The notes below the pieces were generated by a model. It was not told the origin of the DNA. It saw nothing but the letters and a program-made list of their open reading frames with translations, and did not search any database. From Liquorilactobacillus hordei DSM 19519 (GTDB lineage Bacteria; Bacillota; Bacilli; Lactobacillales; Lactobacillaceae), in assembly GCF_019443985.1 (NCBI RefSeq), contig NZ_CP049303.1, forward strand, positions 186,001 through 250,000: a stretch of 64,000 nt of DNA, read 5' to 3'. This document shows, piece by piece, positions 7,603-21,031 of the stretch. Within the stretch, counting starts at the first letter, position 1, and every line of letters begins with the position of its first letter. A program made the translations under genes and the position numbers.

Positions 7603-8382
7603 TTAATATTCTACTATAACTGATTTCTTGTCATCATCGTCATTTTGTTGATTATCAGAAATAATATCACTATTTGCCGCTAAACTCTCATAGTAGGCCG
7701 CATATGTTGCTAATTTATATGGCGTTACCCAGATATATCCCAAGCCAAGAGTTAATATTGCTACTATATCCCAGCCAATAAAACTTAATTTAAGAACAAA
7801 AAACTCAAATTTATGGCCAACCATTAATTCTCGACTCTTCGTGATATAATCTAGGAAATTAAAGTCATCAGCATTTTTGGATTGTGACATATCTTTGTAT
7901 ACAAAATATGTTTGAGAATATGCAAAAGATTTTATAATACCTGGGACAATAAGTAATAACGTCCACAAAAATATGAAAATATTGGTCAAGATATACAAAA
8001 CAAGAATTCCTAGAAAATTCCTTTTTGTAAATACACTAAATGCACCCTTAAGTGCACTAAAATCAGCATTTTTTGTCCTCAACCAGTCTAAGAAAGTAAA
8101 ACTTATTCCAGTTAGAATCATTGTTGCTATAATTCCCCCTGCACTATTACCAAAAACATTACCATGACCAAATTTATTCGACGTATCAACTGATGATATC
8201 CCATTAGAAATACTATCACTATATTCTGCAACTATTATACTCAGAATCATTACAGCAAGAATTCCTAACATTATTATAATAATTTGAAAAATAATGGGTA
8301 TAATTGCAACTTTAATCGCTTGTCCCCAATGACCCTTGAAAGTTTCTTTTACCTCATTTTTTAGTTCTCGACGTGTCTTCAT
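7603..8382 (-). CDS. DUF975 family membrane protein
   Basis: This 259-residue protein starts MKTRRELKNEVKETFKGHWG, the N-terminal signature of DUF975 proteins. About five hydrophobic segments follow, including VAIIPIIFQIIIIMLGILAV and ILVLYILTNIFIFLWTLLLI. It ends in an acidic, Asn/Asp-rich tail (about 240-255). The function of the family is not known. It is monocistronic, between the rRNA terminator upstream and its own terminator at 7493-7550. Confidence 0.85.
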   Translation of the reverse strand: MKTRRELKNEVKETFKGHWGQAIKVAIIPIIFQIIIIMLGILAVMILSIIVAEYSDSISNGISSVDTSNKFGHGNVFGNSAGGIIATMILTGISFTFLDWLRTKNADFSALKGAFSVFTKRNFLGILVLYILTNIFIFLWTLLLIVPGIIKSFAYSQTYFVYKDMSQSKNADDFNFLDYITKSRELMVGHKFEFFVLKLSFIGWDIVAILTLGLGYIWVTPYKLATYAAYYESLAANSDIISDNQQNDDDDKKSVIVEY

Positions 8383-8447
8383 TTTTCCAAAACTCCTATT
8401 CTTGTTTCTACCCCTACATTATACTTTAAAAAATAGTATTTTTATAC

Positions 8448-8485
8448 AAAAAAGGACACCGACAATTTAATATCGATGTCCTTTT
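8448..8485 (-). terminator. rRNA operon terminator
   Basis: On the minus strand AAAAGGACATCGA pairs with the region ending TCGGTGTCC and is followed by TTTTTT. It lies about 10 bp after the 5S 3' end. Confidence 0.75.
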
Positions 8486-8495
8486 CGTAATATTT

Positions 8496-8612
8496 GCACG
8501 GCAACGACCTATCCTCGCAGGGGGCGATCCCCCAACTACTATCGGCGCTAAGAAGCTTAACTTCTGTGTTCGACATGGGAACAGGTGTATCCTTCTTGCC
8601 ATCATCACCGCA
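8496..8612 (-). rRNA. rrf: 5S ribosomal RNA
   Basis: The minus strand reads GATACACCTGTTCCCATG and GAACACAGAAGTTAAGCTTC, conserved in Firmicute 5S rRNA, and continues through AGTAGTTGGGGGATCG. The length of about 117 nt is normal. It is the last gene of the 16S-23S-5S operon. Ends are approximate. Confidence 0.95.
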
Positions 8613-8700
8613 CTCTTTTACTTGAGAAAACTTTGTTCTCTCAAAACTAGCTAATATTTCTCTTCCTTAATCAACTGCCGTCCGCATTTCTTTCTTTGGT

Positions 8701-13374
<4,674 letters not shown>

Positions 13375-13524
13375 AAAGTTTGTGACTCTTTAATTACTTA
13401 TTTACTAGCGAATTGACTTCGCAAATGTTTGCTCTTGTACTAAACAAGAGACCCTACACATTTGATTTGTCGAAACTTTGTTCAGTTTTCAAAGGTCTAC
13501 ATAATTGCTTAACGCAACTTTTAT

Positions 13525-13553
13525 ATAATACCATGTTCAACAACAACTGTCAA
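13525..13553 (-). promoter_or_regulatory. rRNA operon promoter
   Basis: On the minus strand TTGACA (13548-13553), exactly 17 bp, then TATTAT (13525-13530). An A/T-rich tract directly upstream resembles an UP element. A boxA-like CTTTGAAAACTGAAC lies in the leader near 13476-13490. A hairpin-capable repeat (TTGTTTCA/TGAAACAA) lies at about 13569-13598. Confidence 0.8.
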
Positions 13554-13668
13554 ACACTTTTTTTATTTAATTTGTTGTTTCAAATAATTTCTGAAACAAA
13601 CAACGAAATTAACTATACTCTCTGTTTCCCTTTGAGTCAACTCTTTTATTATTAAAACTGCAATTTAA

Positions 13669-14034
13669 TTATTTTTTCCTAGTTACTGCCCTCTTTAAGA
13701 CTTGAAAAAAGGATAGTGACTTAACTATTTTATCAGCATCAACATATTTTCTTACAGCGCGCAACACTTTCTTCGGATCCTTGGAAGAAAAAGTAAATAA
13801 ACCATTTCTTTTTGTTTTTAGTGCATAGCGTGGAATCCACATTCCTCTGAACAAAACTGAAACTACCACCACATCTACTTCTTCCCATGGTATCTGAATG
13901 AAGTTTTTTACATTACGACTATCATAAAATTCAAACCCTTTATCACCGACCATTATTTCTCCGTAGTCCGTCATTCCCATATGAGAATTTCCCTTGATAA
14001 CTAGGTCTACTTTAGTATTGATTGATTTGACCAT
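13669..14034 (-). CDS. manO: DUF956 family protein, ManO-like
   Basis: This 121-residue protein begins MVKSINTKVDLVIKGNSHMG and contains NFIQIPWEEVDVVV and GLFTFSSKDPKKVLRAVRKY, characteristic of DUF956. The family is found beside mannose-class PTS genes; the one called ManO in lactobacilli has been proposed to modulate the man operon. Here it lies 381 bp downstream of the EIID gene, beyond that operon's terminator, and has its own promoter. Its biochemical role is unknown. Confidence 0.82.
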   Translation of the reverse strand: MVKSINTKVDLVIKGNSHMGMTDYGEIMVGDKGFEFYDSRNVKNFIQIPWEEVDVVVVSVLFRGMWIPRYALKTKRNGLFTFSSKDPKKVLRAVRKYVDADKIVKSLSFFQVLKRAVTRKK

Positions 14035-14071
14035 TTTTCTTTCCCCTTCTTAAAATTACATGTTTTAACTA

Positions 14072-14101
14072 ATTATATAGTCTTTTTATTAACCACGTAA
14101 A
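14072..14101 (-). promoter_or_regulatory. Promoter of the manO-like gene
   Basis: On the minus strand TTTACG (14096-14101), 18 bp, then a perfect TATAAT (14072-14077), about 38 bp before the start codon. It indicates transcription independent of the sigma-54 man operon. Confidence 0.55.
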
Positions 14102-14264
14102 GCATTGTATTTCGATTAAGAATCCTAGGTCACCAGTTAGCATTTGATCCAGTCACTCTGTTATTATCACAAGCAAAACTTTCCATCTAACTTTGATTAT
14201 CTATAACAAGAAATTTGCATCCTGTAGTATTACTCCCTTGAAATTTTTCTTACTTCATTAAACG

Positions 14265-14304
14265 AGAAAAGGAGCAAGATCAAAATTAACTTTGACCTTG
14301 CCCC
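14265..14304 (-). terminator. Terminator of the mannose PTS operon
   Basis: On the minus strand GGGGCAAGGTCAAA pairs with TTTGATCTTGCTCC (two wobble pairs) and is followed by TTTTC. It lies about 110 bp after the EIID stop codon. Confidence 0.7.
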
Positions 14305-14415
14305 AATTCTTAACTACATCGAAAATTTTTCCCATAAGATAAGACTACTGTTAATTCAAGATTAGCATTCAATCAGTAACTCATGATCAGCATTCTTTTA
14401 TTCGATTATTTAATT

Positions 14416-15330
14416 TTACATTACACCTAAAACATGCATTACTACCCCAAACACAAAGAGTCCTAATATGATAACAATCGGTGAAACATTCTTCTTTAAT
14501 AACCACATACATAAGAATGTGAGTAGTAAAGCTGCAAGACCTGGAATTAATTGATTCAAGTTATCTTGCAAAGTAGTAACTTTGTATTCTGTTAGAGAAA
14601 GTCCTGAAGTTTGTTGAACTAACGCTTCCTTAATTCCTGCTGCTCCTGAAGGTAATTTACTCCAATCAATATATGCACCGGCACTTTGCTTGATACTAGA
14701 AACTTTAACTGGACTAAAGTCGACATTAACCCATCTTTCAATAAGTGCTGCTAATATGAACATTCCTAAGATTGAAGCCCCCTTAGTAATGTCTTGTAAA
14801 ATTCCGCCTGATAAATCTTCAGTAATTTTTGAACCAGCTTTATATCCTAATTCTTGTGTATACCACATAAAGCCCATTCTAATTGCATTCCAAACGACAA
14901 AATAAAGAATTGGCCCAATGATACTTCCACCCATTGCAAGTGATGCAGCTAAAGCACCAACAATTGGTTTCACAGTATACCAGAATACAGGGTCACCTAC
15001 ACCGGCTAGTGGTCCCATCATACCAACTTTCACACCTTGGATTGTAACATCATCAATTGGTGCTCCACCAGCCTTCTCTTCTTCAAGTGCTAGTGTAACT
15101 CCGATAATTGGTGAAGCTACATATGGATGAGTATTAAAGAATTCCAAATGACGAGTTAATGCTTCTGAACGTTCTTCTTTAGTTTTATATAACTTTTTCA
15201 ATGCTGGAATTAAAGTGAAAGCCCAACCACCATTTTTCATTCTTTCATAGTTCCAAGAACCCTGAAGAAATGTTGAACGCCACCAAACACTGATACGATC
15301 CTTTTTGCTTAATTTAATTTGATCAACCAT
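14416..15330 (-). CDS. manN: PTS mannose-class EIID component
   Basis: This 304-residue membrane protein forms the mannose/glucose channel together with EIIC. It begins MVDQIKLSKKDRISVWWRST and contains the EIID signatures QGSWNYERMKNGGWAF and the Gly-rich VKVGMMGPLAGVGDPVFWYT. C-terminal hydrophobic helices follow. It lies 18 bp after the EIIC gene and is the last gene before the operon terminator. The length is normal for the family. This class imports and phosphorylates mannose, glucose and related hexoses; exact specificity cannot be read from sequence. Confidence 0.92.
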   Translation of the reverse strand: MVDQIKLSKKDRISVWWRSTFLQGSWNYERMKNGGWAFTLIPALKKLYKTKEERSEALTRHLEFFNTHPYVASPIIGVTLALEEEKAGGAPIDDVTIQGVKVGMMGPLAGVGDPVFWYTVKPIVGALAASLAMGGSIIGPILYFVVWNAIRMGFMWYTQELGYKAGSKITEDLSGGILQDITKGASILGMFILAALIERWVNVDFSPVKVSSIKQSAGAYIDWSKLPSGAAGIKEALVQQTSGLSLTEYKVTTLQDNLNQLIPGLAALLLTFLCMWLLKKNVSPIVIILGLFVFGVVMHVLGVM

Positions 15331-15348
15331 TACTTTTTCCCTCCTTCT

Positions 15349-16158
15349 CTAATATTTATCTATCAGGTCGCCTACTGGGTCACCTGTATTTGAGCTTCCG
15401 CCGCCATTGTTATTACCGCCCATTTTTGAAAGGGTCAAGTAAATCAATGCTATCGAAACACCAATGGCACCAAGACCGATAAGTGTGATTTCACTAACAG
15501 CTGCAAAAACAAATCCGAGAATAAAGAATGGCCAAACTTCGCGACTTGCCATCATGTTTATAACCATTGCATAACCAACAGCAACAACCATTCCACCACC
15601 GATAGATAAACCACCTGTTAACCAGCTTGGCATTGCACCTAACATTGCCTTAACAGGGCCTGCTCCAAGAGCTAAGATTAAAGCAGCTGGAATTGCTATA
15701 CGTAATCCCTGCATACAGATCGCTACAATTTGCCAAAATTCGATTTTTTTAAAACTACCTTCTTTAGCAGCATTATCCATAAAATGAACAATACCGGTTG
15801 CTAATGTACGAGTAATAATAGTAAGAAGAAGTCCCGCAACCGCCAAAGGAATTGCAATCGCAATCGCTGACGAAACTCCTGCACGTCCTTGACCACCTAA
15901 AACTAAAATAATTGCTGATGCAATCGATGCTAAGGCTGCATCAGGGGCAACAGCGGCTCCAATATTTGACCAGCCTAATGCAATCATTTGTAAACTCCCA
16001 CCTAAAATAACACATGGTAATAATTGCCCTGTTACCAAACCTATTAATGTACATGCAATAACTGGTTGATGGAAATGAAATTCATCCAAAATACCTTCCA
16101 TACCAGCCAAGAATGCAACAAAAACAACCAAAATAATTTGAATCATATTCAGGTTCAT
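15349..16158 (-). CDS. manM: PTS mannose-class EIIC component
   Basis: This 269-residue polytopic membrane protein is the substrate-binding channel subunit. It begins MNLNMIQIILVVFVAFLAGM and carries the EIIC-Man signature DEFHFHQPVIACTLIGLVTG with further helices throughout. A Gly/Asn-rich C-terminal tail (about 248-262) is present. It lies 23 bp after the EIIAB gene and 18 bp before EIID, so the three are co-transcribed. Confidence 0.92.
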   Translation of the reverse strand: MNLNMIQIILVVFVAFLAGMEGILDEFHFHQPVIACTLIGLVTGQLLPCVILGGSLQMIALGWSNIGAAVAPDAALASIASAIILVLGGQGRAGVSSAIAIAIPLAVAGLLLTIITRTLATGIVHFMDNAAKEGSFKKIEFWQIVAICMQGLRIAIPAALILALGAGPVKAMLGAMPSWLTGGLSIGGGMVVAVGYAMVINMMASREVWPFFILGFVFAAVSEITLIGLGAIGVSIALIYLTLSKMGGNNNGGGSSNTGDPVGDLIDKY

Positions 16159-16181
16159 AATTTATCCTCCATTTCTTTTGA

Positions 16182-17153
16182 CTAGTTCTTTTCTTGTAAC
16201 ATTTCTTGTGCTTTTTTTAGAATATTATTCATATTCTCTTTACCATCGCTTGGTACTTTACGTACGTCAAAGGAAACTCCTGCTTTTTCCAACTCTTTGT
16301 ACGCATCTATATCGCTTTGATCAAATGCCAAAACCTTATTTGGTTGCACTTTCCCAGCAGAATGTGCCATTGACCCAATATTCAATGTTTTAATAGGCAC
16401 TCCACCTTGAATTGCTTTCAATGCATCTTGTGGGCTTTCGAAAAGCAATAAAGCTCTTTGACCACCGAAATGCTGATCATCCTTTGCTAACTTAACCATC
16501 TGAGCAATTGGTACTACATGGGCCTTGACCCCAGCTGGAGCTGCTTGTGTAATCATTTTGGTACGCAAATCATCTCTGGCAACATTATCAGAAACAACGA
16601 TAATTCGTGTAGGGTTAACTGTCTTACTCCAAGCCGTTGCAACTTGTCCATGCAATAATCGTGAGTCAATTCTTGCAAGAACATACTCAAACTTGCCAGG
16701 ACGACCACCATTATTGGCTTTTGCAGTTACCGTAGTTTTTTCTTCCTTAGGTTGTAGTTCCTCGGGTTTAACTTTGACACCATCTTTTGCAGTTTCTATA
16801 ATATGTGCTGCAATTTCTTGTGCCGAATTCATTGATAATCTCGACGCATAGGCTTCAATTACCATTGGAAGGTTCATCCCAGCAACAATTGCCCATTTGT
16901 CTTTATGCTGCTCCAACAAATTATTAGCTTGATTAAACGGCGTTCCACCCCATAAATCAATTAAGAAGAGGACTTCATCTTGATTATCAAAAGACGAAAC
17001 GGCTTCTTCCATCTTTGCTCTTACATCATCGGGGCCTTCATTAGGCATTAGTGTAACAGCCTTAACATTTTCTTGTTCGCCAAAAATCATCGAACCAGAC
17101 TGGAAAATGCCTTCTGCAAACCCACCGTGGCTCGCAAGAATAATTCCTACCAT
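16182..17153 (-). CDS. manL: PTS mannose-class EIIAB fusion
   Basis: This 323-residue cytosolic phosphotransfer protein has an EIIA domain (about 1-130) with phospho-acceptor His9 in LASHGGFAEG, a charged, Ala-rich linker (about 130-153), and an EIIB domain (about 155-323) with His168 in IDSRLLHGQV. It passes phosphate from HPr to the incoming sugar. The 94 bp separating it from the upstream EIIB gene contain an inverted repeat (TTTTGCA/TGCAAAA) that could attenuate or stabilise the mRNA. AGGAGG precedes the start. Confidence 0.93.
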   Translation of the reverse strand: MVGIILASHGGFAEGIFQSGSMIFGEQENVKAVTLMPNEGPDDVRAKMEEAVSSFDNQDEVLFLIDLWGGTPFNQANNLLEQHKDKWAIVAGMNLPMVIEAYASRLSMNSAQEIAAHIIETAKDGVKVKPEELQPKEEKTTVTAKANNGGRPGKFEYVLARIDSRLLHGQVATAWSKTVNPTRIIVVSDNVARDDLRTKMITQAAPAGVKAHVVPIAQMVKLAKDDQHFGGQRALLLFESPQDALKAIQGGVPIKTLNIGSMAHSAGKVQPNKVLAFDQSDIDAYKELEKAGVSFDVRKVPSDGKENMNNILKKAQEMLQEKN

Positions 17154-17247
17154 GTTTAATACCTCCTAATATTTTTTTCTTTTGCACGAACTGCAAAAGT
17201 TGATAAAACCTACTACCATAACTAACTATATTCAAGCAATAAACTCT

Positions 17248-17745
17248 TTAAACTAACTTCTTTTCTGATAGTGCATGCCATAAATCCTTTGAACCATCTC
17301 CTGAAACTTTGCGAACATCCAGCTTAATTCCCTTCTTGTGAATCCAAGAAAAGGCTGCGACATCTGCATCATTCACCGCAATTGCATCACTGACCATCAC
17401 CTTTGTCCTATCAAAACTAATCGCTCCGATATTAACTGTATCAACTGCAATTCCTCCGGCAATTAATCTTCTAGCGTCTTCGGGTTCTTCTACTAAAATC
17501 ATTACCTTCAACAAACCGAATCGAATATCATGATAAATACCTATCATTTTAGCGACTGTAATAACATTGACCCTTATCCCCGGAGGACTAGCTTGTATCA
17601 ATAATGTTCTTCTAATCTTGTCCTTTGCAACCTTGTCAGAGACTACTAAAATACGATTAACTTTTGTCACCTTGGCCCAATTAGTAGTCACTTGACCGTG
17701 AAGCAACCGACTATCAATTCGTAAAAGACGAATATCCATTGGCAA
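17248..17745 (-). CDS. Stand-alone PTS mannose-class EIIB protein
   Basis: This 165-residue cytosolic protein begins MPMDIRLLRIDSRLLHGQVT. The phospho-acceptor is His17 in the same motif as the EIIB domain of the next gene. It is the first gene after the sigma-54 promoter and directly follows manR. Since EIIAB already supplies an EIIB domain, this protein is probably regulatory. In Listeria the comparable MpoB protein controls the phosphorylation of ManR in response to glucose, and I infer the same role here. It could also be an active transport component of another permease. Confidence 0.85.
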   Translation of the reverse strand: MPMDIRLLRIDSRLLHGQVTTNWAKVTKVNRILVVSDKVAKDKIRRTLLIQASPPGIRVNVITVAKMIGIYHDIRFGLLKVMILVEEPEDARRLIAGGIAVDTVNIGAISFDRTKVMVSDAIAVNDADVAAFSWIHKKGIKLDVRKVSGDGSKDLWHALSEKKLV

Positions 17746-17801
17746 ACACCATCACCTCATAGCTCATAGTATTATTACTCAAATATAGTTTGTAGTTATC
17801 T

Positions 17802-17815
17802 TGTAAGCGATACCT
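17802..17815 (-). promoter_or_regulatory. Possible cre (CcpA) site at the man operon start
   Basis: TGTAAGCGATACCT matches 12 of 14 positions of the cre consensus TGWAANCGNTNWCA. It lies just downstream of the expected transcription start of the sigma-54 promoter, where CcpA could block expression. The match is imperfect. Confidence 0.4.
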
Positions 17816-17827
17816 ACACCTAACTAT

Positions 17828-17844
17828 AAGCAACTTTCGTGCCA
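17828..17844 (-). promoter_or_regulatory. Sigma-54 (RpoN) promoter of the mannose PTS operon
   Basis: On the minus strand TGGCAC (17839-17844), five bases, then TTGCTT (17828-17833). This is a full match to the -24/-12 consensus TGGCAC-N5-TTGCW. It lies about 85 bp before the EIIB gene and next to a ManR/LevR activator gene that carries the GAFTGA motif needed to contact sigma-54. Confidence 0.9.
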
Positions 17845-17885
17845 ATTATTGTGTATTATTAAGTTTTCCCTTTATTTAGAGGATT

Positions 17886-17937
17886 TTTTATAGAAAAAAT
17901 AATTAGCGATACACTATTTAATAGTGTATCGCTAATT
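17886..17937 (-). terminator. manR terminator and possible ManR activator site (37-bp palindrome)
   Basis: Positions 17901-17918 (AATTAGCGATACACTATT) are repeated perfectly in inverse at 17920-17937 around a single base. On the minus strand a T-rich run follows, as expected of the terminator of manR, whose stop is at 17943. The palindrome also lies 57-93 bp upstream of the -24 element, a suitable place for an upstream activating sequence. Its core GATACAC recurs in the manR leader. Confidence 0.7.
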
Positions 17938-17942
17938 GTGTA

Positions 17943-20783
17943 TTATATTTTTTGAAATTCTGTATTAAAAAGTTGCACAATATAGTAACTCTCATTCTCA
18001 CTCAATTTAATATTCAATGTTTCTTGCAGCATCACATTTGCTTGTTGTACTACATCATACAAAGAATCTTTTTTCATAGTATCAAGTTCAGCAGCAGAAA
18101 TCGTCATTTCAGAATTTGTCAAGCTTCTTTCAATTGCTCCAGCCAAATGCATGATCAGACTAATTTTGAACGCATTTGTAAGTTTTTTTTGAACCTTTTT
18201 GCCAAGAAAATCGCTATACTTCCAAAGAATTCCCGTAATTTTCGTAGGATTTATAAATGTAAAATATTGCTCTAGATATTTCTGTGCCGTCTCTTCAGTT
18301 AGAGAATCTGAATATTCAAGCTCAGCATTTGGTGTTATCTCTAATTCTTTGCTTTCAATCAAACTGATTAGGCTTTCCCCACCATCTTGCAATAACTTTT
18401 CCAATGATATAAAAGGTACCGAAACCTCAGGATCAACAATCCCAGTTGCTGCAACTATTCGCTGATTCTTCTTTATTTCTTGTACCTCTTGCTTCATCTG
18501 TACTACTGAAATCGGGATGACCTTTATATCATCAATCAAATTATCTATAAGGATTTTGTCTAACAATTCCTTAATTTTCTTTGCTGTCCCTTCACCTGTA
18601 GAACAAACTGCAATAATTACTTTTTGACGGCTGTCATCATTTGACAACACATCCTGTTCTTTTTTTTCTGCAATTTTTTCAGTAGTGCGTGAATACCCAG
18701 CAAAACCACGCAATTCGCGATAAACAGTCAATAAATCACTATCAATGAGTGCAGTTTTTCGAGCCGCTTCTAGAATCATTGCTGTCGTAACCATATCAAT
18801 CGTTCGAACTTCTACCTGTGTCTTTTCTGTTAATTTACTACTAAAAGTACTCAAGGAACCCATATCAACTAAGAGCAATACCCCATTTCCTTGATTAATT
18901 TTCTTAACCTGTGAGGCAATTCCATCCAATGCCACCTTAGGGCTCATTTCCAAAGGCATATCAAATGAAGCAATGTTGTCAACGGATAGTAATTGTGTGA
19001 CTACATGCGTCATTGAAGAAGCGGTACTCTTACCATGTGCCGCAACCACAATTCCAACCTTTCCTGCTTTTGGTTCAGATTTTAGTGATACAAGCAAAAT
19101 TGCCATATAATAGACTTCCGATTCAGGAATAGGAAAATGATAAGAATCTTCTATTATGCTCTTAACTTTCTGTGCAGCTTCCAATTCAGCTGGATAATCA
19201 TGAACCATCGCCGTTAAATCATTTGAGATTTGCCTGAGTGGTTTGCCTGACTGAATTCTTTTCACAAAAGAACTAATATGAAGGCTCATGGCATAAATAA
19301 AATTAGCACGTGCAGGATATGCCTCTTCTTCAACCAAGAATTTTTGAATCCTCTTAGTTAGATTAATGATATCTTGATCGACAATTTCATTTAATTTATT
19401 TTCTGCCCTATCTAGCTTCCCTCTACTGTAAAAGGATTTTAAATGTAAATTAATATCTGTCATAATAAAATTATTTATCGCTGCTTTATCTAGACCCTCG
19501 TCCTTCAAAAGAGCAGCCTTATCGCCAATAATTTCATAAAGATTATATGGCAATTCATAACTATCAACTTCAGTATAATTTTTTTGTGCAGCAGGTTTAA
19601 CAATCATCTTTGCTTCCAGCAACTTTGTTATCTCACCTAATTCGTGCCGATTACTGGCTAAGTATGACAATCCGTCTTTGATATTAGGTGGCAGCTGTTC
19701 GAATTGTAATCTAATTTCATTCTTGTCTTGCATGCTATTTAAGAAGCCTTGTGCACATACAAGTTGTACATTTGATTTAAGCTGTCCAACATTCCCATAT
19801 GTGACACTTCCAATCAAAGCTTGCACCACATCTTCATTCAAACAAATATTTTTCTGAATTCGATTTGCCTCAAGGGTCAGCAACTGTTCTAACAACTGTA
19901 TTTTTTCATGTGCTGTCCTTTGCTGGAAGGCTGGTAACTGAATAATAATGGGAATTCTTCTTACAAAAGTTTGGAGAAGCGAACTTTCTGGATTCTCGGT
20001 TGTAGCACAAACTAATCTGACGTCAGCACGATGCACCTTTGCCGTCTCACCAAGTCTGCTATATGTGCCGTGATCCATAAAATAAAAAATCATTTCTTGT
20101 CCTTCGGGTGGTAATCGATGAACTTCATCTAAGAAAAGCATTCCCCCATCTGCTTGTTGAATTAATCCATCTTTATCTTCATTAGCTCCTGTAAAAGCAC
20201 CTTTAACATATCCAAAAAGGTGGGACATGAGCAACTGTGGATTATGTGCATAGTCAGCACAGTTAAAGGTAATAAACTGTTTTTTCATTAAGATGTCAGC
20301 ATCTACAGCAAAGCGATACATTGTATTGGCAAAATACGTCTTACCCGAACCTGTAGGACCTATGATCAATGTATTTAATCCATGTGGGGGATAGAGCAAT
20401 GCTGCTTTTGCCTGCTCAACTTGATTTTTTAAGCTATCACGATTTCCTACCATACTGGCAAAAGTATTTTGCTTTCCTTTGGATAGGTACAAATCAATAT
20501 TGTTATTTTCAATTTCCTTATCTGCAGCAAAGCCTATCTTGGTTCCTTCAATTTTTGCTGCTTCAATCGGATCTAGATGTATTCCAGTTTTATTCACCCA
20601 ATATTTTACTGGTCTGCCACTTTGTTTATTCACAAGACCTTCGCGCACAAGTTGATTCAACTCTTTACTGACATTTGATCTAAAAATACCCAATCCTTCT
20701 GCCACTTCACTAGTTGTAAGAGCACTTTTTATTCCAGCGTCATGACTTGTTAAATAATCAATAATTTTTTCGCGCCGTGTCAT
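17943..20783 (-). CDS. manR: ManR/LevR-type sigma-54 transcriptional activator
   Basis: This activator of about 946 residues turns on the adjacent mannose PTS operon with sigma-54. It has an N-terminal winged-helix DNA-binding domain and an AAA+ domain with Walker A GPTGSGKT, GAFTGA in FGYVKGAFTGANED, and Walker B MLFLDEV. PRD1, an EIIA-Man-like domain (GIVVAAHGKSTASS with its His), an EIIB-Gat-like domain (IAVCSTGEGTA) and a C-terminal PRD2 follow. I choose the ATG at 20783 (MTRREKIIDYL) over one 20 codons upstream, because GAAAGGGG lies 8 nt before it and the extension has no domain. PTS phosphorylation of its PRDs should tie activity to sugar supply. Confidence 0.92.
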   Translation of the reverse strand: MTRREKIIDYLTSHDAGIKSALTTSEVAEGLGIFRSNVSKELNQLVREGLVNKQSGRPVKYWVNKTGIHLDPIEAAKIEGTKIGFAADKEIENNNIDLYLSKGKQNTFASMVGNRDSLKNQVEQAKAALLYPPHGLNTLIIGPTGSGKTYFANTMYRFAVDADILMKKQFITFNCADYAHNPQLLMSHLFGYVKGAFTGANEDKDGLIQQADGGMLFLDEVHRLPPEGQEMIFYFMDHGTYSRLGETAKVHRADVRLVCATTENPESSLLQTFVRRIPIIIQLPAFQQRTAHEKIQLLEQLLTLEANRIQKNICLNEDVVQALIGSVTYGNVGQLKSNVQLVCAQGFLNSMQDKNEIRLQFEQLPPNIKDGLSYLASNRHELGEITKLLEAKMIVKPAAQKNYTEVDSYELPYNLYEIIGDKAALLKDEGLDKAAINNFIMTDINLHLKSFYSRGKLDRAENKLNEIVDQDIINLTKRIQKFLVEEEAYPARANFIYAMSLHISSFVKRIQSGKPLRQISNDLTAMVHDYPAELEAAQKVKSIIEDSYHFPIPESEVYYMAILLVSLKSEPKAGKVGIVVAAHGKSTASSMTHVVTQLLSVDNIASFDMPLEMSPKVALDGIASQVKKINQGNGVLLLVDMGSLSTFSSKLTEKTQVEVRTIDMVTTAMILEAARKTALIDSDLLTVYRELRGFAGYSRTTEKIAEKKEQDVLSNDDSRQKVIIAVCSTGEGTAKKIKELLDKILIDNLIDDIKVIPISVVQMKQEVQEIKKNQRIVAATGIVDPEVSVPFISLEKLLQDGGESLISLIESKELEITPNAELEYSDSLTEETAQKYLEQYFTFINPTKITGILWKYSDFLGKKVQKKLTNAFKISLIMHLAGAIERSLTNSEMTISAAELDTMKKDSLYDVVQQANVMLQETLNIKLSENESYYIVQLFNTEFQKI

Positions 20784-20804
20784 ACTTGTAACCCCTTTCG
20801 CTTT

Positions 20805-20823
20805 GTGTATCAAAAGTGTATCA
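20805..20823 (-). promoter_or_regulatory. Paired TGATACAC repeats in the manR leader
   Basis: TGATACAC occurs twice on the minus strand (20816-20823 and 20805-20812), 11 bp apart, just upstream of the chosen manR ribosome binding site. GATACAC is also in both arms of the palindrome at 17901-17937. One helical turn of spacing and the shared core suggest a binding site for ManR itself or another regulator. Confidence 0.4.
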
Positions 20824-20894
20824 CTCATTTCAATTAGTTTCAAATTTTAATACTCAAATAATGTATTAAGAAAATTTTATTTAGATATCACTTA

Positions 20895-20980
20895 GCCTTA
20901 TCTACATTACTAATAGTCTTAGACCCCTGCTCATGATTGGGGTCTAGGGCACGGTGAACCACTTATAGATGGTTACTAGG
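20895..20980. other. Structured intergenic segment of unknown function
   Basis: A perfect 8-bp stem pairs TAGACCCC (20920-20927) with GGGGTCTA (20939-20946). A second small hairpin pairs AACCA (20957-20961) with TGGTT (20970-20974). An outer AGCCT/AGGCT pairing could enclose both. It lies between manR and the oppA 3' end, where no ORF is supported. It could be an insertion-sequence end remnant or a small RNA. Confidence 0.35.
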
Positions 20981-21031
20981 CTTCTTATCTTTAATAAATA
21001 TCCCATAAAATTGTGGCTTGTTTACTGTATT

